The position numbers and the translations under genes are program-made. The notes beneath the pieces are model-generated. The model was not told where the DNA came from and searched no databases. It saw only the letters and a list, made by a program, of their open reading frames with translations. Positions 16,576-24,228 of a DNA stretch of 28,642 bases are shown here, piece by piece. The DNA comes from an uncultured Spartobacteria bacterium (GTDB lineage Bacteria > Verrucomicrobiota > Verrucomicrobiia > Chthoniobacterales > JAATET01), in NCBI GenBank assembly GCA_938011325.1, contig CALLUD010000027.1:1-28642 (forward strand). The letters run 5' to 3'. Each line of letters begins with the position of its first letter. Positions within the stretch are counted from its first letter, which is position 1.

Positions 16576-17052
16576 ATGATCACCACCGGCATTGGCTACG
16601 ACGTTCATCGATTCGTCGAAGGGCGCCCTCTGGTCCTCGGCGGCGTGGAAATCCCGCACGACCGCGGACTCGACGGTCACTCCGACGCGGACGTGCTTTG
16701 CCATGCCATCGCGGATGCGATTCTCGGCGCCGCCGGCCTGCCGGACATCGGCCATTTCTTCCCGAACACCGACGAAAGCATTCGCGGCATCAGCAGCCTG
16801 GAAATCCTTCGCAAGGTCCGGGAGACCGTCTCGGTGAAGTTCAACGACCTCCTCAACATTGACGCGACCCTCATCGCGGAGGAGCCGAAGATCTATCCGT
16901 ATCTCGACGCCATGAAGGCGGCGCTCTCCGAGGCGCTGCAGCTTCCGGTCACTCATGTCGGCATCAAGGCCACGACCAACGAAGGCCTGGGCTTTCTGGG
17001 ACGCGGCGAGGGAATCGCCGCGCTGGCCGTGGCCAGCGTCGACCGCAAGTAA
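16576..17052 (+). CDS. ispF: 2-C-methyl-D-erythritol 2,4-cyclodiphosphate synthase
   Basis: A 158-aa enzyme of the MEP isoprenoid pathway, converting CDP-ME 2-phosphate to MEcPP with release of CMP. It is a cytoplasmic trimer. The zinc ligands are visible as Asp9 and His11 (GIGYDVHRF) and His43 (GHSDADVLCHAIADA). DIGHFFP (57-63) and KATTNEGLGFLGRGEGIAA (131-149) are the conserved substrate-binding segments. Length is normal and the gene is intact. It is not fused to IspD, which is absent from the window. The stop is three bases before the cysS start, so the two are probably co-transcribed; ispF-cysS pairs are common in bacteria. A 15-base palindrome covers its ribosome-binding region. Confidence 0.97.
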   Translation: MITTGIGYDVHRFVEGRPLVLGGVEIPHDRGLDGHSDADVLCHAIADAILGAAGLPDIGHFFPNTDESIRGISSLEILRKVRETVSVKFNDLLNIDATLIAEEPKIYPYLDAMKAALSEALQLPVTHVGIKATTNEGLGFLGRGEGIAALAVASVDRK

Positions 17053-17055
17053 CGA

Positions 17056-18456
17056 ATGAGCATTTCGTATTTCAACACCCTCACCCGGCAGGTGGAGCCC
17101 TTCGTGCCGCGCGATCCCGAGAGCCGGCGCGTGTCGATCTACACCTGCGGCCCCACGGTCTACAATCACGCGCACATCGGAAATTTCCGCGCCTACGTTT
17201 TCGAGGACCTTCTCCAGAGACATCTCGAGTTTCGCGGATTCACGGTCGATCGCGTGATGAATCTCACGGATGTCGACGACAAGACAATTCGCGGCTGTCG
17301 GGAAGCGGGCGTGCCGTTGAGGACGTTCACGGAGCCTTTCAAAAAGGCGTTTCTGGAGGACCTTGAAACGCTGCGCATCAAGCGGGCCAACCACATCCCG
17401 GAGGCCACCGCCGATGTCCACATTGCGCGCATGATCGAGATGATCTCGGCGCTGATCGAGAAGGGGCATGCCTACCAGGCCGAGGACCGCTCCGTTTATT
17501 TTCGCATCCGGAGTTTCGAAAATTACGGCGCGCTCGCCCATCTGAACCTCGACGAGCTCCGCCCCTCCGGCCGCATCAGCAACGACGAATACGAGAAGGA
17601 GAACATCGGCGACTTCGCGCTTTGGAAAGCGTGGGACGAAAAGGATGGCGACGTCTGGTGGGAGAGTCCATGGGGACGCGGCCGGCCCGGATGGCATATC
17701 GAATGCAGCGCCATGGCCACCGGAATTCTCGGCCCGGAGATCGACATCCATTGCGGCGGCGAGGACAACATTTTCCCGCACCACGAGGCCGAGATCGCGC
17801 AGAGCGAATGCGTCACCGGCCGGCAATTCGTCCGCCTGTGGATGCACTGCAAGCACCTGCTCGTCGACAATCAGAAGATGTCCAAGAGTGCGGGAAATTT
17901 TTACACGCTCCGCGATCTCCTCGGCAAAGGCTGGACGGGCCGCGAGGTGCGCTACGTGCTTCTTTCCGTTAAATACCGCGAACCTCTCAATTTCACCTTC
18001 GACGGCCTCTCCGCGGCGCGCACCGCGTTGCACCGGCTCGACGAATGGAGCAGCCGCCTGGATGAATCCGCCGGCGGCGAGCCGGAGACGCTTCCCGGGG
18101 ACCTCGAACTGGAGGCCTTCGGCAGGGCGCTCGACGACGATCTGAACATCTCCGCCGCTCTTGGCGCTCTCTTCGAAACCATTCGCGAAACCAACAAGCG
18201 GATGGATGCCGGTCAGCTCACCCCGGGCCAGATTCGCGCCCTCGCAAACTGGCGCGACACGGTGAATTCCGTGCTCCGGCTCGAGCCGGAGGCCGCCGCG
18301 TTGCCGAAGGAAGTCGAGGAACTCCTTCGCCAGCGGGCCGAAGCGCGCAGCGCGAAGAACTGGGCGGAAAGCGACCGGTTGCGGGAGGCAATCCAGGCGC
18401 TCGGCTGGACGGTCAAGGACACGAAGGACGGCCAGAAGCTTTCAAAGGCCACCTGA
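17056..18456 (+). CDS. cysS: Cysteinyl-tRNA synthetase
   Basis: A 466-aa class I aminoacyl-tRNA synthetase that charges tRNA-Cys with cysteine. It carries the HIGH-type motif (HAHIGN, 38-43) and KMSKS (274-278). The four zinc ligands that recognise cysteine are in place: Cys31 (YTCGPTVYN), Cys217 (WHIECSAM), His242 and Glu246 (PHHEAE). The C-terminal anticodon-binding DALR-type region contains LDDDLNISAALGALFE and ends with an EVEELLRQRAEARSAKNW tail. Length matches the family (about 461 in E. coli). It follows ispF after three bases and has no separate ribosome site, so it probably depends on translation of ispF. Confidence 0.97.
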   Translation: MSISYFNTLTRQVEPFVPRDPESRRVSIYTCGPTVYNHAHIGNFRAYVFEDLLQRHLEFRGFTVDRVMNLTDVDDKTIRGCREAGVPLRTFTEPFKKAFLEDLETLRIKRANHIPEATADVHIARMIEMISALIEKGHAYQAEDRSVYFRIRSFENYGALAHLNLDELRPSGRISNDEYEKENIGDFALWKAWDEKDGDVWWESPWGRGRPGWHIECSAMATGILGPEIDIHCGGEDNIFPHHEAEIAQSECVTGRQFVRLWMHCKHLLVDNQKMSKSAGNFYTLRDLLGKGWTGREVRYVLLSVKYREPLNFTFDGLSAARTALHRLDEWSSRLDESAGGEPETLPGDLELEAFGRALDDDLNISAALGALFETIRETNKRMDAGQLTPGQIRALANWRDTVNSVLRLEPEAAALPKEVEELLRQRAEARSAKNWAESDRLREAIQALGWTVKDTKDGQKLSKAT

Positions 18457-18504
18457 CGTGGAGAGAACTATGTCCTCCGCGTTCCCGATGGTGTAAAAGC
18501 GGGC

Positions 18505-19182
18505 ATGTTTGCGCCCGACCAGTTGCTCGACCTCACGCACACCGAACACGGGCTCCTGTTCGAAGACGTGGAGGATGTCTGGCAGGCATTGCCGAAGATC
18601 GCCACCTATCTCCAGTTCCGGCTGAAGCCGGCAATTCTCGGGAAACTCATCGGCCGGCCCTTCATCAGCAACAACGTCTACATCGGCAAGGGCACGGTCA
18701 TTGAACACGGCGCGATGATCAAAGGCCCCGCATGGATCGGGGACAACTGCCACATTCGAAACGGCGCCTACATCCGCGAGAACGTCATTCTCGGAAACGG
18801 CGTCGTTGCGGGAAACTCCTGCGAGTTCAAAAACTGCCTCGTCTTCGATGACTGCGAGGTGCCCCATTTCAACTACGTCGGCGACTCGATCCTCGGCCAC
18901 AAGGCGCATCTCGGCGCCGGCGTGATTCTCTCGAATGTCCGTCTCGATCGCCGCTCGATCACCATCGCCCACAATGGCAACACCATCGACACGGGCCTGC
19001 GGAAATTCGGCGCCGTCATCGGCGACCGCTCGGAGATCGGCTGCAATGCGGTGCTCAGTCCCGGCTCGGTGATTGGCCGGCACTGTCTCGTCTATCCGGG
19101 CGTGCAATGGCGCGGCGTGCTGCCCGAGGGCAGCATTGCAAAGCTGCGGCAGGATGTCTCGGTGATCGCCCGCCACGAGTAG
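18505..19182 (+). CDS. Left-handed beta-helix acyl/nucleotidyl-transferase-like protein
   Basis: A 225-aa protein made mostly of hexapeptide repeats (about 55-215: VYIGKGTVIEHGAMIKGPAW, HIRNGAYIRENVILGNGVVA, ILGHKAHLGAGVILSN). The pattern is that of GlmU's C-terminal acetyltransferase domain and of stand-alone sugar-nucleotide acetyltransferases. The N-terminal 50 residues (LLDLTHTEHGLLFEDVEDVW) resemble short leaders found before such domains in 'UDP-N-acetylglucosamine diphosphorylase-like' annotations, but no nucleotidyltransferase Rossmann domain is present, so full GlmU activity is not expected. It probably acylates a sugar nucleotide or amino sugar for the cell envelope (inference). It lies 48 bases after cysS and 42 before uvrC. 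Confidence 0.8.
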   Translation: MFAPDQLLDLTHTEHGLLFEDVEDVWQALPKIATYLQFRLKPAILGKLIGRPFISNNVYIGKGTVIEHGAMIKGPAWIGDNCHIRNGAYIRENVILGNGVVAGNSCEFKNCLVFDDCEVPHFNYVGDSILGHKAHLGAGVILSNVRLDRRSITIAHNGNTIDTGLRKFGAVIGDRSEIGCNAVLSPGSVIGRHCLVYPGVQWRGVLPEGSIAKLRQDVSVIARHE

Positions 19183-19202
19183 CTTGCTCGTGCGACGCAC
19201 GA
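19174..19202. repeat. Overlapping inverted repeats ahead of uvrC
   Basis: CACGAG (19174-19179) can pair with CTCGTG (19187-19192), while TCGTGCG (19188-19194) can instead pair with CGCACGA (19196-19202), a perfect dyad around one base. The two pairings share bases and exclude one another. They straddle the stop of the beta-helix gene and sit 22 bases before the uvrC ATG. Confidence 0.4.
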
Positions 19203-19224
19203 CCTTGTGATTTATTAACGGCAC

Positions 19225-20760
19225 ATGGCCGCGCCACGTCCCGACCTGACTGCAAAGCTCCACGATGTCCCGCACAAGCCGGGCGTTTACGTGATGCGCG
19301 ACCGCCTCAAAAAGGTGATCTACGTGGGCAAGGCCCGCGATCTGCGAAAACGGGTCGGCAACTATTTCATGCCGTCGCGAAAGATGACCGCGGACCTGAA
19401 GACCCGCGCGCTCATCGACAGCATCTGGGATTTCGAATGGCACGTCGTGCGAAGCGAAGCGGAGGCCGTGCTCTACGAAGGACGCCTCATCAAGGAATTC
19501 CGGCCGAAATACAACATCAGTTTCCGCGACGACAAACGCTTCCTCCTCGTTCGCGTGAACCTCGCCGAGGACTGGCCGCGCTTCCATCTCACGCGATTGC
19601 GCAAGGAGGATGGCTCGCGTTATTTCGGGCCGTTCGCCGACTCCGGCGCGCTTCGCAAGACGCTCGCCTTCATGCGGAAAAAATTCGGCGTCCTCACGTT
19701 TGGTCGCGGCTCACCGAGCGAGCGGGAGTTGAAATCCTCGACGTATCAGGTGCCGATGAAGCTCGCCGAAATCACGCCCGAGCAATATCGCAAACGTGTG
19801 CTCCAGGCCTGCGAGTTCCTTGCCGGGGAGTCGCGCGAGCTCACCGCACAGATCGAAGCGGAAATGAAGGCTGCCGCCGAGCGGCTCGATTTCGAGAAGG
19901 CCGCGCAGCTTCGCAACCTTCTCGCCGACCTTCGCACGACCACGAAGCCGATGACGCGCTTCACGCGCAAGGTCCTCCCTCGTGCGATCGATCCCGAGGC
20001 GGATCTGCTCGCCTTGAAGGACGCGCTCCAGCTCGAGGCTCCGCCGAGAATCATGGAGTGCTTCGACATCTCGAACATCAGCGCCACGCACATCGTCGCC
20101 TCGATGGTGCGTTTTCGAAACGGCGTGCCCGACCGCTCCGCCTACCGCCGCTACCGCATTGCCGGCGTGCCCGGGCAGAACGACTTCGCAAGCATGGCCG
20201 AGGTGGTGCGCCGCCGTTACAGCCGCATCCTGCGCGAGGCTGCGGCCGCGCGAGGCAGCGATGTGGATTTCGACCAGGAGTCCCCGCTCGAGGCGACGCG
20301 GCGCATTGAACGCTCGCACAACATCACCGGGCTGGCGGACCTCATCATCGTCGATGGCGGCAAGGGGCAGCTCAGCAGCGCCTGCCGTGAACTTCAGCGA
20401 CTGGGGCTCCACGACCTTCCCATCATCGGCCTCGCCAAGGAATTCGAGGAGATTTACCGCCCGGGACGCCCGCAGCCGCTGCGCCTTCCCGAGGACAGCG
20501 GCGCGCTCAAGCTCCTGCAGCGGATTCGCGACGAGGCGCACCGCTTCGCCAATGCGTATCACAGCCTTTTGCTGAAGCGGCGCATCAGCGAAAGCGTGCT
20601 CGACGACATTCCGGGCATCAGCGAGGCCCGCAAGAAGGCGCTCCTCACGAAATTTGGCAGCGTGGAGCGGATTCGTCGCAGCACCCCGGATAAGCTCGCC
20701 ACCGTTCCGGGTATCAGCACCCGGCTCGCCGGAGAAATTCTCGCGCGACTCGCGAACTAG
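19225..20760 (+). CDS. uvrC: UvrABC excinuclease subunit C, short form
   Basis: A 511-aa repair nuclease that would cut DNA on both sides of a lesion with UvrA and UvrB. The GIY-YIG domain (about 12-100) keeps KPGVYVM, VIYVGKARDLRKR, the catalytic Glu (EAEAVLYEGRLIKEF) and PKYN. The UVR motif for UvrB lies at about 206-238. The RNase H-like domain (about 274-450) keeps Asp281 (CFDISN), Asp377 (IVDGGKGQL) and DEAHRF. Helix-hairpin-helix repeats close the protein (460-511). It is about 100 residues shorter than E. coli UvrC. There is no cysteine in residues 150-190, where the four Fe-S ligands normally sit, and only about 35 residues separate UVR from the nuclease domain, so the usual linker domain is missing. 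Its stop shares CTAG with the convergent gene. Confidence 0.95.
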   Translation: MAAPRPDLTAKLHDVPHKPGVYVMRDRLKKVIYVGKARDLRKRVGNYFMPSRKMTADLKTRALIDSIWDFEWHVVRSEAEAVLYEGRLIKEFRPKYNISFRDDKRFLLVRVNLAEDWPRFHLTRLRKEDGSRYFGPFADSGALRKTLAFMRKKFGVLTFGRGSPSERELKSSTYQVPMKLAEITPEQYRKRVLQACEFLAGESRELTAQIEAEMKAAAERLDFEKAAQLRNLLADLRTTTKPMTRFTRKVLPRAIDPEADLLALKDALQLEAPPRIMECFDISNISATHIVASMVRFRNGVPDRSAYRRYRIAGVPGQNDFASMAEVVRRRYSRILREAAAARGSDVDFDQESPLEATRRIERSHNITGLADLIIVDGGKGQLSSACRELQRLGLHDLPIIGLAKEFEEIYRPGRPQPLRLPEDSGALKLLQRIRDEAHRFANAYHSLLLKRRISESVLDDIPGISEARKKALLTKFGSVERIRRSTPDKLATVPGISTRLAGEILARLAN

Positions 20761-22478
20761 TGGTGCTCGCGAAAGTGGCGGCGCCCATTCCGGCGCTTGC
20801 CCTCCGCGCAATCCCCGCATTCGCACTTCCACCGGATCACCGTGAACTCACACGGCTCCGAGACATTGCCCAGTCTGTCCGTGGCGACGATGCGGATGCG
20901 ATTCCGCCCCATCTTGAGCGGAACCCGGAAACTCCAGTTGCTCGTTCCCTCGACCACGCCCTGAACCGCCGACGCTCTCCGGACGCGCTTGCGATCCCTC
21001 TTTCTGCCGAGGGGATCCACGGAAACGACCTTGTATTCCACCTTGGCGATCCCGGTGTCGTCCTGCGCGCGGCCCGCAATGACGATGCGGCGCTTTTGAG
21101 TGACCTGATCCTGACGCCGGCGCGGATTCGTCACGGTGATGATCGGCGTGCCCGGGCGCGTGTCTGCAATGAACACGCCTTCACCCTCTCTGGTAATGGC
21201 ACGAAACACGAACTGGTGCAGATCGTTGAACGTCCCCGGTCCGGCAAAATCGACCCACTCCACCTCCTGACCGCCTGAGGGTGTATCGATCGTCATGCCG
21301 CTGATCGCGAGCAGAACCGGTCCCCCATCGGCCCGCTTGATCCAGATGCCATAGCGGGAGGTTTCGTTTGGATACCAGATTTCCGCGCCAAAGATGACGT
21401 CGCCCGTTTCGTTGATCACGACCTTGTCAAACCGGCCAAACACCACTCCCTCGGGCGCCGTCGGAACGGGATCGCCCCCGGCCACGATGCGCTGCAGGCT
21501 GCCGGGAAATCCGGCGAAGACCGCGGGGTAGTAATTGTCGGCAGAGGCGACCCACGCGGAAAAAGCCACGCGGCCGTTCGACGAAATCGAGGGAACGGTG
21601 GAAAGCTTCGTCAAATGGCCACCACCGCCCGGCGCGGGCCAGTTGTCCCTCGCCACCACCTTGAGGCCGCCGGGTTTTCCCGCATAGATGACCCCCACCG
21701 GCTCCGGCGTCCCATAGGGCACCGGCTTGACGATCGCCTTGAACGCCAGCTCGGAGTTCTCGTTCATGTCGACCTGCGAGCCCGCCCCGTAGTCATAGCC
21801 CTCTTCGTAGGGGGTAAAGATCTCGTCGATCGTCGCACCAGCCGGGAAATCGGGCGCGGAGTCTCCCTCGGCCAGCACCGGCCTCAAGTCATTCGGCGGG
21901 CCGAAGAACAATGCTCCGACCGGATGATAAAACCCATCATATTGCGGACTCCGGACAACCCCTCCCACCATCGTCTCGGCCTTCAGCGCCAGGCGCGAGC
22001 CGGAACGGAATGCCGGACGCCCCGGAGGGTTGTAGCCCTCGGAGGTGTAGGCATTGGCAATCTGGTTGCCGAGCTGGAACCACACGCCGGAACGGAACCC
22101 CTCACCCAGATAAGCCTCCGCGGAAAATGCCGTCTTCCCCTCCGCGGACACCGAGCTGAGATCAAACCACGAAAACTTTGCCGCCGATTCCGAGTCCAAT
22201 GGCGCCAGGTCTCCGGCAGCGGCCACGATCGAGAGGTTCCCAAGCTTGCCGGAAACTTCCACCGCCGTCTCGCTCTGGAGATAGCCAGAGAAGGCAACCG
22301 TGCCATCCTGCCCGATCGCCGGCAGACCAAAACCTAAAAACTTTCCGCCGCCCGGTGCCGGCTCCCCCTGGAATGCCAGCGTCTGATAAGTGGCCCCCTG
22401 GCCGAGAGCCTGTGAAATCGCGCCAACTTCCAGCAGTGCGGAAATGGCGAACAGGAGAGTTGCGTGCACCAAGCGCAT
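20757..22478 (-). CDS. Secreted NxxGxxAF-repeat protein with Ig-like domain and Cys/His tail
   Basis: A 573-aa exported protein of unknown function. The signal peptide spans about 1-26 (ALG|QG). At least five repeats follow the NxxGxxAF pattern: IGQDGTVAFSG (55-65), VSAEGKTAFSA (110-120), MNENSELAFKA (238-248), ISSNGRVAFSA (298-308) and INETGDVIFGA (355-365), as in proteins named 'choice-of-anchor tandem repeat NxxGxxAF'; these likely form a beta-propeller. Residues about 445-550 look like an Ig-like domain (IVIAGRAQDDTGIAKVEYKV; RNRIRIVATDRLGNVSEP). The C-terminal 25 residues are unlike the rest: Cys552-x-Cys554-xx-Cys557, many Arg/Lys and three His, possibly a metal-binding or anchoring tail. 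The 122-base gap behind it leads to asd on the same strand. Confidence 0.78.
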   Translation of the reverse strand: MRLVHATLLFAISALLEVGAISQALGQGATYQTLAFQGEPAPGGGKFLGFGLPAIGQDGTVAFSGYLQSETAVEVSGKLGNLSIVAAAGDLAPLDSESAAKFSWFDLSSVSAEGKTAFSAEAYLGEGFRSGVWFQLGNQIANAYTSEGYNPPGRPAFRSGSRLALKAETMVGGVVRSPQYDGFYHPVGALFFGPPNDLRPVLAEGDSAPDFPAGATIDEIFTPYEEGYDYGAGSQVDMNENSELAFKAIVKPVPYGTPEPVGVIYAGKPGGLKVVARDNWPAPGGGGHLTKLSTVPSISSNGRVAFSAWVASADNYYPAVFAGFPGSLQRIVAGGDPVPTAPEGVVFGRFDKVVINETGDVIFGAEIWYPNETSRYGIWIKRADGGPVLLAISGMTIDTPSGGQEVEWVDFAGPGTFNDLHQFVFRAITREGEGVFIADTRPGTPIITVTNPRRRQDQVTQKRRIVIAGRAQDDTGIAKVEYKVVSVDPLGRKRDRKRVRRASAVQGVVEGTSNWSFRVPLKMGRNRIRIVATDRLGNVSEPCEFTVIRWKCECGDCAEGKRRNGRRHFREHH

Positions 22479-22600
22479 ATCGTGAGGAGTCTAATTCGAG
22501 ATTCGGGGTCGGCAACCGCGAAAGTCGAAACAAATGCCTGAAACTGAAAGCCCCTCGAGGGCGCGGATTTGCGAAAAGTTCGCTCCGCGTCCGGGTTGGG

Positions 22601-23599
22601 CTACACCAGCTCGGCAATCTGGACGGCATTCAGCGCCGCGCCTTTGAGGAGCTGGTCGCCGCACACCCAGAACGTGAGGCCATTGTCCATCGCGCAGTCC
22701 AGGCGCAGACGTCCCACTTCGCAGTCGTCCTTGCCCGCGACATTCAGCGGCATCGGATATTGATTCTCCGAGGGCACGTCGACGAGCCGCACACCCGGAA
22801 ACGCCTCGATGGCCTGTCGCGCTTCGACGAGATTCGCCGGCCGCTCGAATTCCGCGCTCACCGCGACCGAGTGCGCCCGGTAAACCGGCACGCGAACGCA
22901 CGTCACCGACGCTCGGAACGTCGACAGGTGCATGATGCGCCGGCCTTCGTTTTGCATCTTCATCTCCTCCTTCGTGTAGCCGTTATCGAGGAAGGAATCG
23001 ACGTGCGGGATCACGTTGAAGGCAATCTGGTGCGCAAAGACCTTCGGCTCGGCGGGCGCCCCGGATTCGAGCGCGGACACCTGACGACGCAGCTCCTCGA
23101 GAGCCTGCGCGCCCGCACCGGACACTGCCTGATAACTTGAGGCGAACACGCGCTTCACGCGGAACTTCTGGTGCAGTGGATACAGGCCCATCAAGGTGAT
23201 CGCCGTCGTGCAATTCGGATTCGCAATGATGCCCTGATGATGGGCGGCATCCGCGCCATTGATTTCCGGCACGACCAGCGGCACCGAGTCGTCCATGCGA
23301 AACGCCGAGGAGTTGTCGATCACGACGGCTCCGGCCTTGACCGCATGCGGCGCGAATTCCCTGGAAATGCCGCCGCCCGCGCTGAACAGCGCAATCTCGA
23401 CGCCGGCGAAGGACTCCGGCGTGAGCACCTGCACCGGCACTTCCTCGCCACGGAACCTCAGCGACTTTCCGGCGGAACGCGGCGACGCGAGCAGGGTGAG
23501 TTTCGACACGGGGAAATTGCGGCGCTCGAGCACCTCGAGCATTTCCACTCCCACCGCGCCGGTTGCACCGACGATCGCCACGTGATACTGCCTGCTCAT
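22601..23599 (-). CDS. asd: Aspartate-semialdehyde dehydrogenase
   Basis: A 332-aa enzyme that reduces aspartyl-4-phosphate to aspartate semialdehyde with NADPH, feeding lysine/diaminopimelate, threonine and methionine synthesis. The NADP-binding loop is VAIVGATGAVG (7-17). The catalytic cysteine is Cys130 in NPNCTT, with SYQAVSGAG (155-163) and His243 in RAHSV also conserved. The frame is open to 23680, but the ATG at 23599 gives the standard N-terminus MSRQYHVAIVGATG. This start is 15 bases from the divergent L,D-transpeptidase start, and no Shine-Dalgarno sequence is visible. The family's usual length is 330-370 residues, so the protein is complete. Diaminopimelate supply links it loosely to the neighbouring wall enzyme. 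Confidence 0.95.
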   Translation of the reverse strand: MSRQYHVAIVGATGAVGVEMLEVLERRNFPVSKLTLLASPRSAGKSLRFRGEEVPVQVLTPESFAGVEIALFSAGGGISREFAPHAVKAGAVVIDNSSAFRMDDSVPLVVPEINGADAAHHQGIIANPNCTTAITLMGLYPLHQKFRVKRVFASSYQAVSGAGAQALEELRRQVSALESGAPAEPKVFAHQIAFNVIPHVDSFLDNGYTKEEMKMQNEGRRIMHLSTFRASVTCVRVPVYRAHSVAVSAEFERPANLVEARQAIEAFPGVRLVDVPSENQYPMPLNVAGKDDCEVGRLRLDCAMDNGLTFWVCGDQLLKGAALNAVQIAELV

Positions 23600-23605
23600 A
23601 AGAAA

Positions 23606-23611
23606 AAGGAG
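23606..23611 (+). promoter_or_regulatory. Shine-Dalgarno site of the L,D-transpeptidase
   Basis: AAGGAG preceded by an A run, only three bases before the ATG at 23615. It fixes that start over the longer open frame, which is antisense to asd. Confidence 0.65.
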
Positions 23612-23614
23612 ACC

Positions 23615-24097
23615 ATGAGTAGCGCAGAAAACGGCGGTGGCCAACCGGGAATTTCGATTCGCGTCAGCATTCCCCGGCAACGTCTGGAGTTGCTGCGCGA
23701 CGGGGAGCCGGTGGTCAGCTACCCGATCTCCACCTCGAAATTCGGCATCGGCACCGAGCCGGGCAGTTTCCGCACGCCGACGGGCCGCTTCCGGGTGGAG
23801 GAAATGATCGGCGACGGCGCCCCTCCATGGGCGGTCTTCAAGGGCCGCCAGCCAACCGGCGAAATCGCCTCACCCGGCGGCGAGGGCGACCACGTGCTCA
23901 CGCGAATTCTCTGGCTTGGCGGACTCGATCCCGAAAATGCCAACACGCGCGAGCGCTACATCTATATTCACGGCACGAATCAAGAGGATCAAATCGGTTT
24001 TCCAGCCAGTCATGGATGTGTCCGGATGCGCAATTCCGATATTATCGATCTTTTCGCCAGAGTGGCTCCCGGAACGCCGGTGGAAATTCTGGCCTAA
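23615..24097 (+). CDS. L,D-transpeptidase (YkuD domain)
   Basis: A 160-aa protein that is nearly all YkuD catalytic domain. The active-site pattern is clear: IYIHGT (116-121) and SHGCVRMRNSDIIDLF (132-147) with nucleophile Cys135. RQRLELLRDGEPVVSYPIST (21-40) and GSFRTPTGRF (50-59) are the conserved early strands. Such enzymes make 3-3 cross-links in peptidoglycan, or attach Braun lipoprotein to it through a C-terminal lysine. There is no signal peptide or membrane segment, although the substrate is periplasmic; a compact leaderless YkuD branch of this type is familiar from other Gram-negatives, and its location is puzzling. A 38-aa lipoprotein gene ending in lysine follows 131 bases downstream on the same strand. 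Confidence 0.9.
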   Translation: MSSAENGGGQPGISIRVSIPRQRLELLRDGEPVVSYPISTSKFGIGTEPGSFRTPTGRFRVEEMIGDGAPPWAVFKGRQPTGEIASPGGEGDHVLTRILWLGGLDPENANTRERYIYIHGTNQEDQIGFPASHGCVRMRNSDIIDLFARVAPGTPVEILA

Positions 24098-24133
24098 GCC
24101 CCGCCAAGGCTGACAAACACAGGGATTTGCCCG

Positions 24134-24155
24134 ATTCGCGCAACTTGCAGCGAAT
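24134..24155 (+). terminator. Hairpin between L,D-transpeptidase and lipoprotein genes
   Basis: ATTCGC and GCGAAT pair around GCAACTTGCA, itself partly self-complementary, and TTTCATTGTTT follows. It lies 36 bases after the transpeptidase stop and may be a weak terminator or an operator. Downstream, TTGTTT (24160-24165) and TAAATC (24183-24188), 17 bases apart, are a poor but possible promoter for the lipoprotein gene. If both are real the two genes have separate transcripts. Confidence 0.35.
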
Positions 24156-24210
24156 TTCATTGTTTCATGGAAGGCTTATGCCTAAATCGCGTTCAGCTAC
24201 TGGCTAAGAA

Positions 24211-24218
24211 AGGAGGGG
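24211..24218 (+). promoter_or_regulatory. Strong Shine-Dalgarno site of the small lipoprotein
   Basis: AGGAGGGG, preceded by AAGAA, lies 10 bases before the ATG at 24229. This purine-rich site is among the strongest in the window and suggests high expression of a very short gene. Confidence 0.7.
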
Positions 24219-24228
24219 AAATCTAATC

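Noticed and set aside
16567..18033. Long minus-strand open frame (488 codons)
   Set aside because: Antisense to ispF and cysS, which have unmistakable catalytic motifs.
18442..20832. Minus-strand open frames opposite the beta-helix and uvrC genes
   Set aside because: Shadows of genes with clear hexapeptide and UvrC motifs on the plus strand.
22535..22580. Hairpin after asd around CCCTCGAGGG
   Set aside because: The stem is very short with no T tract, so I do not claim a terminator.
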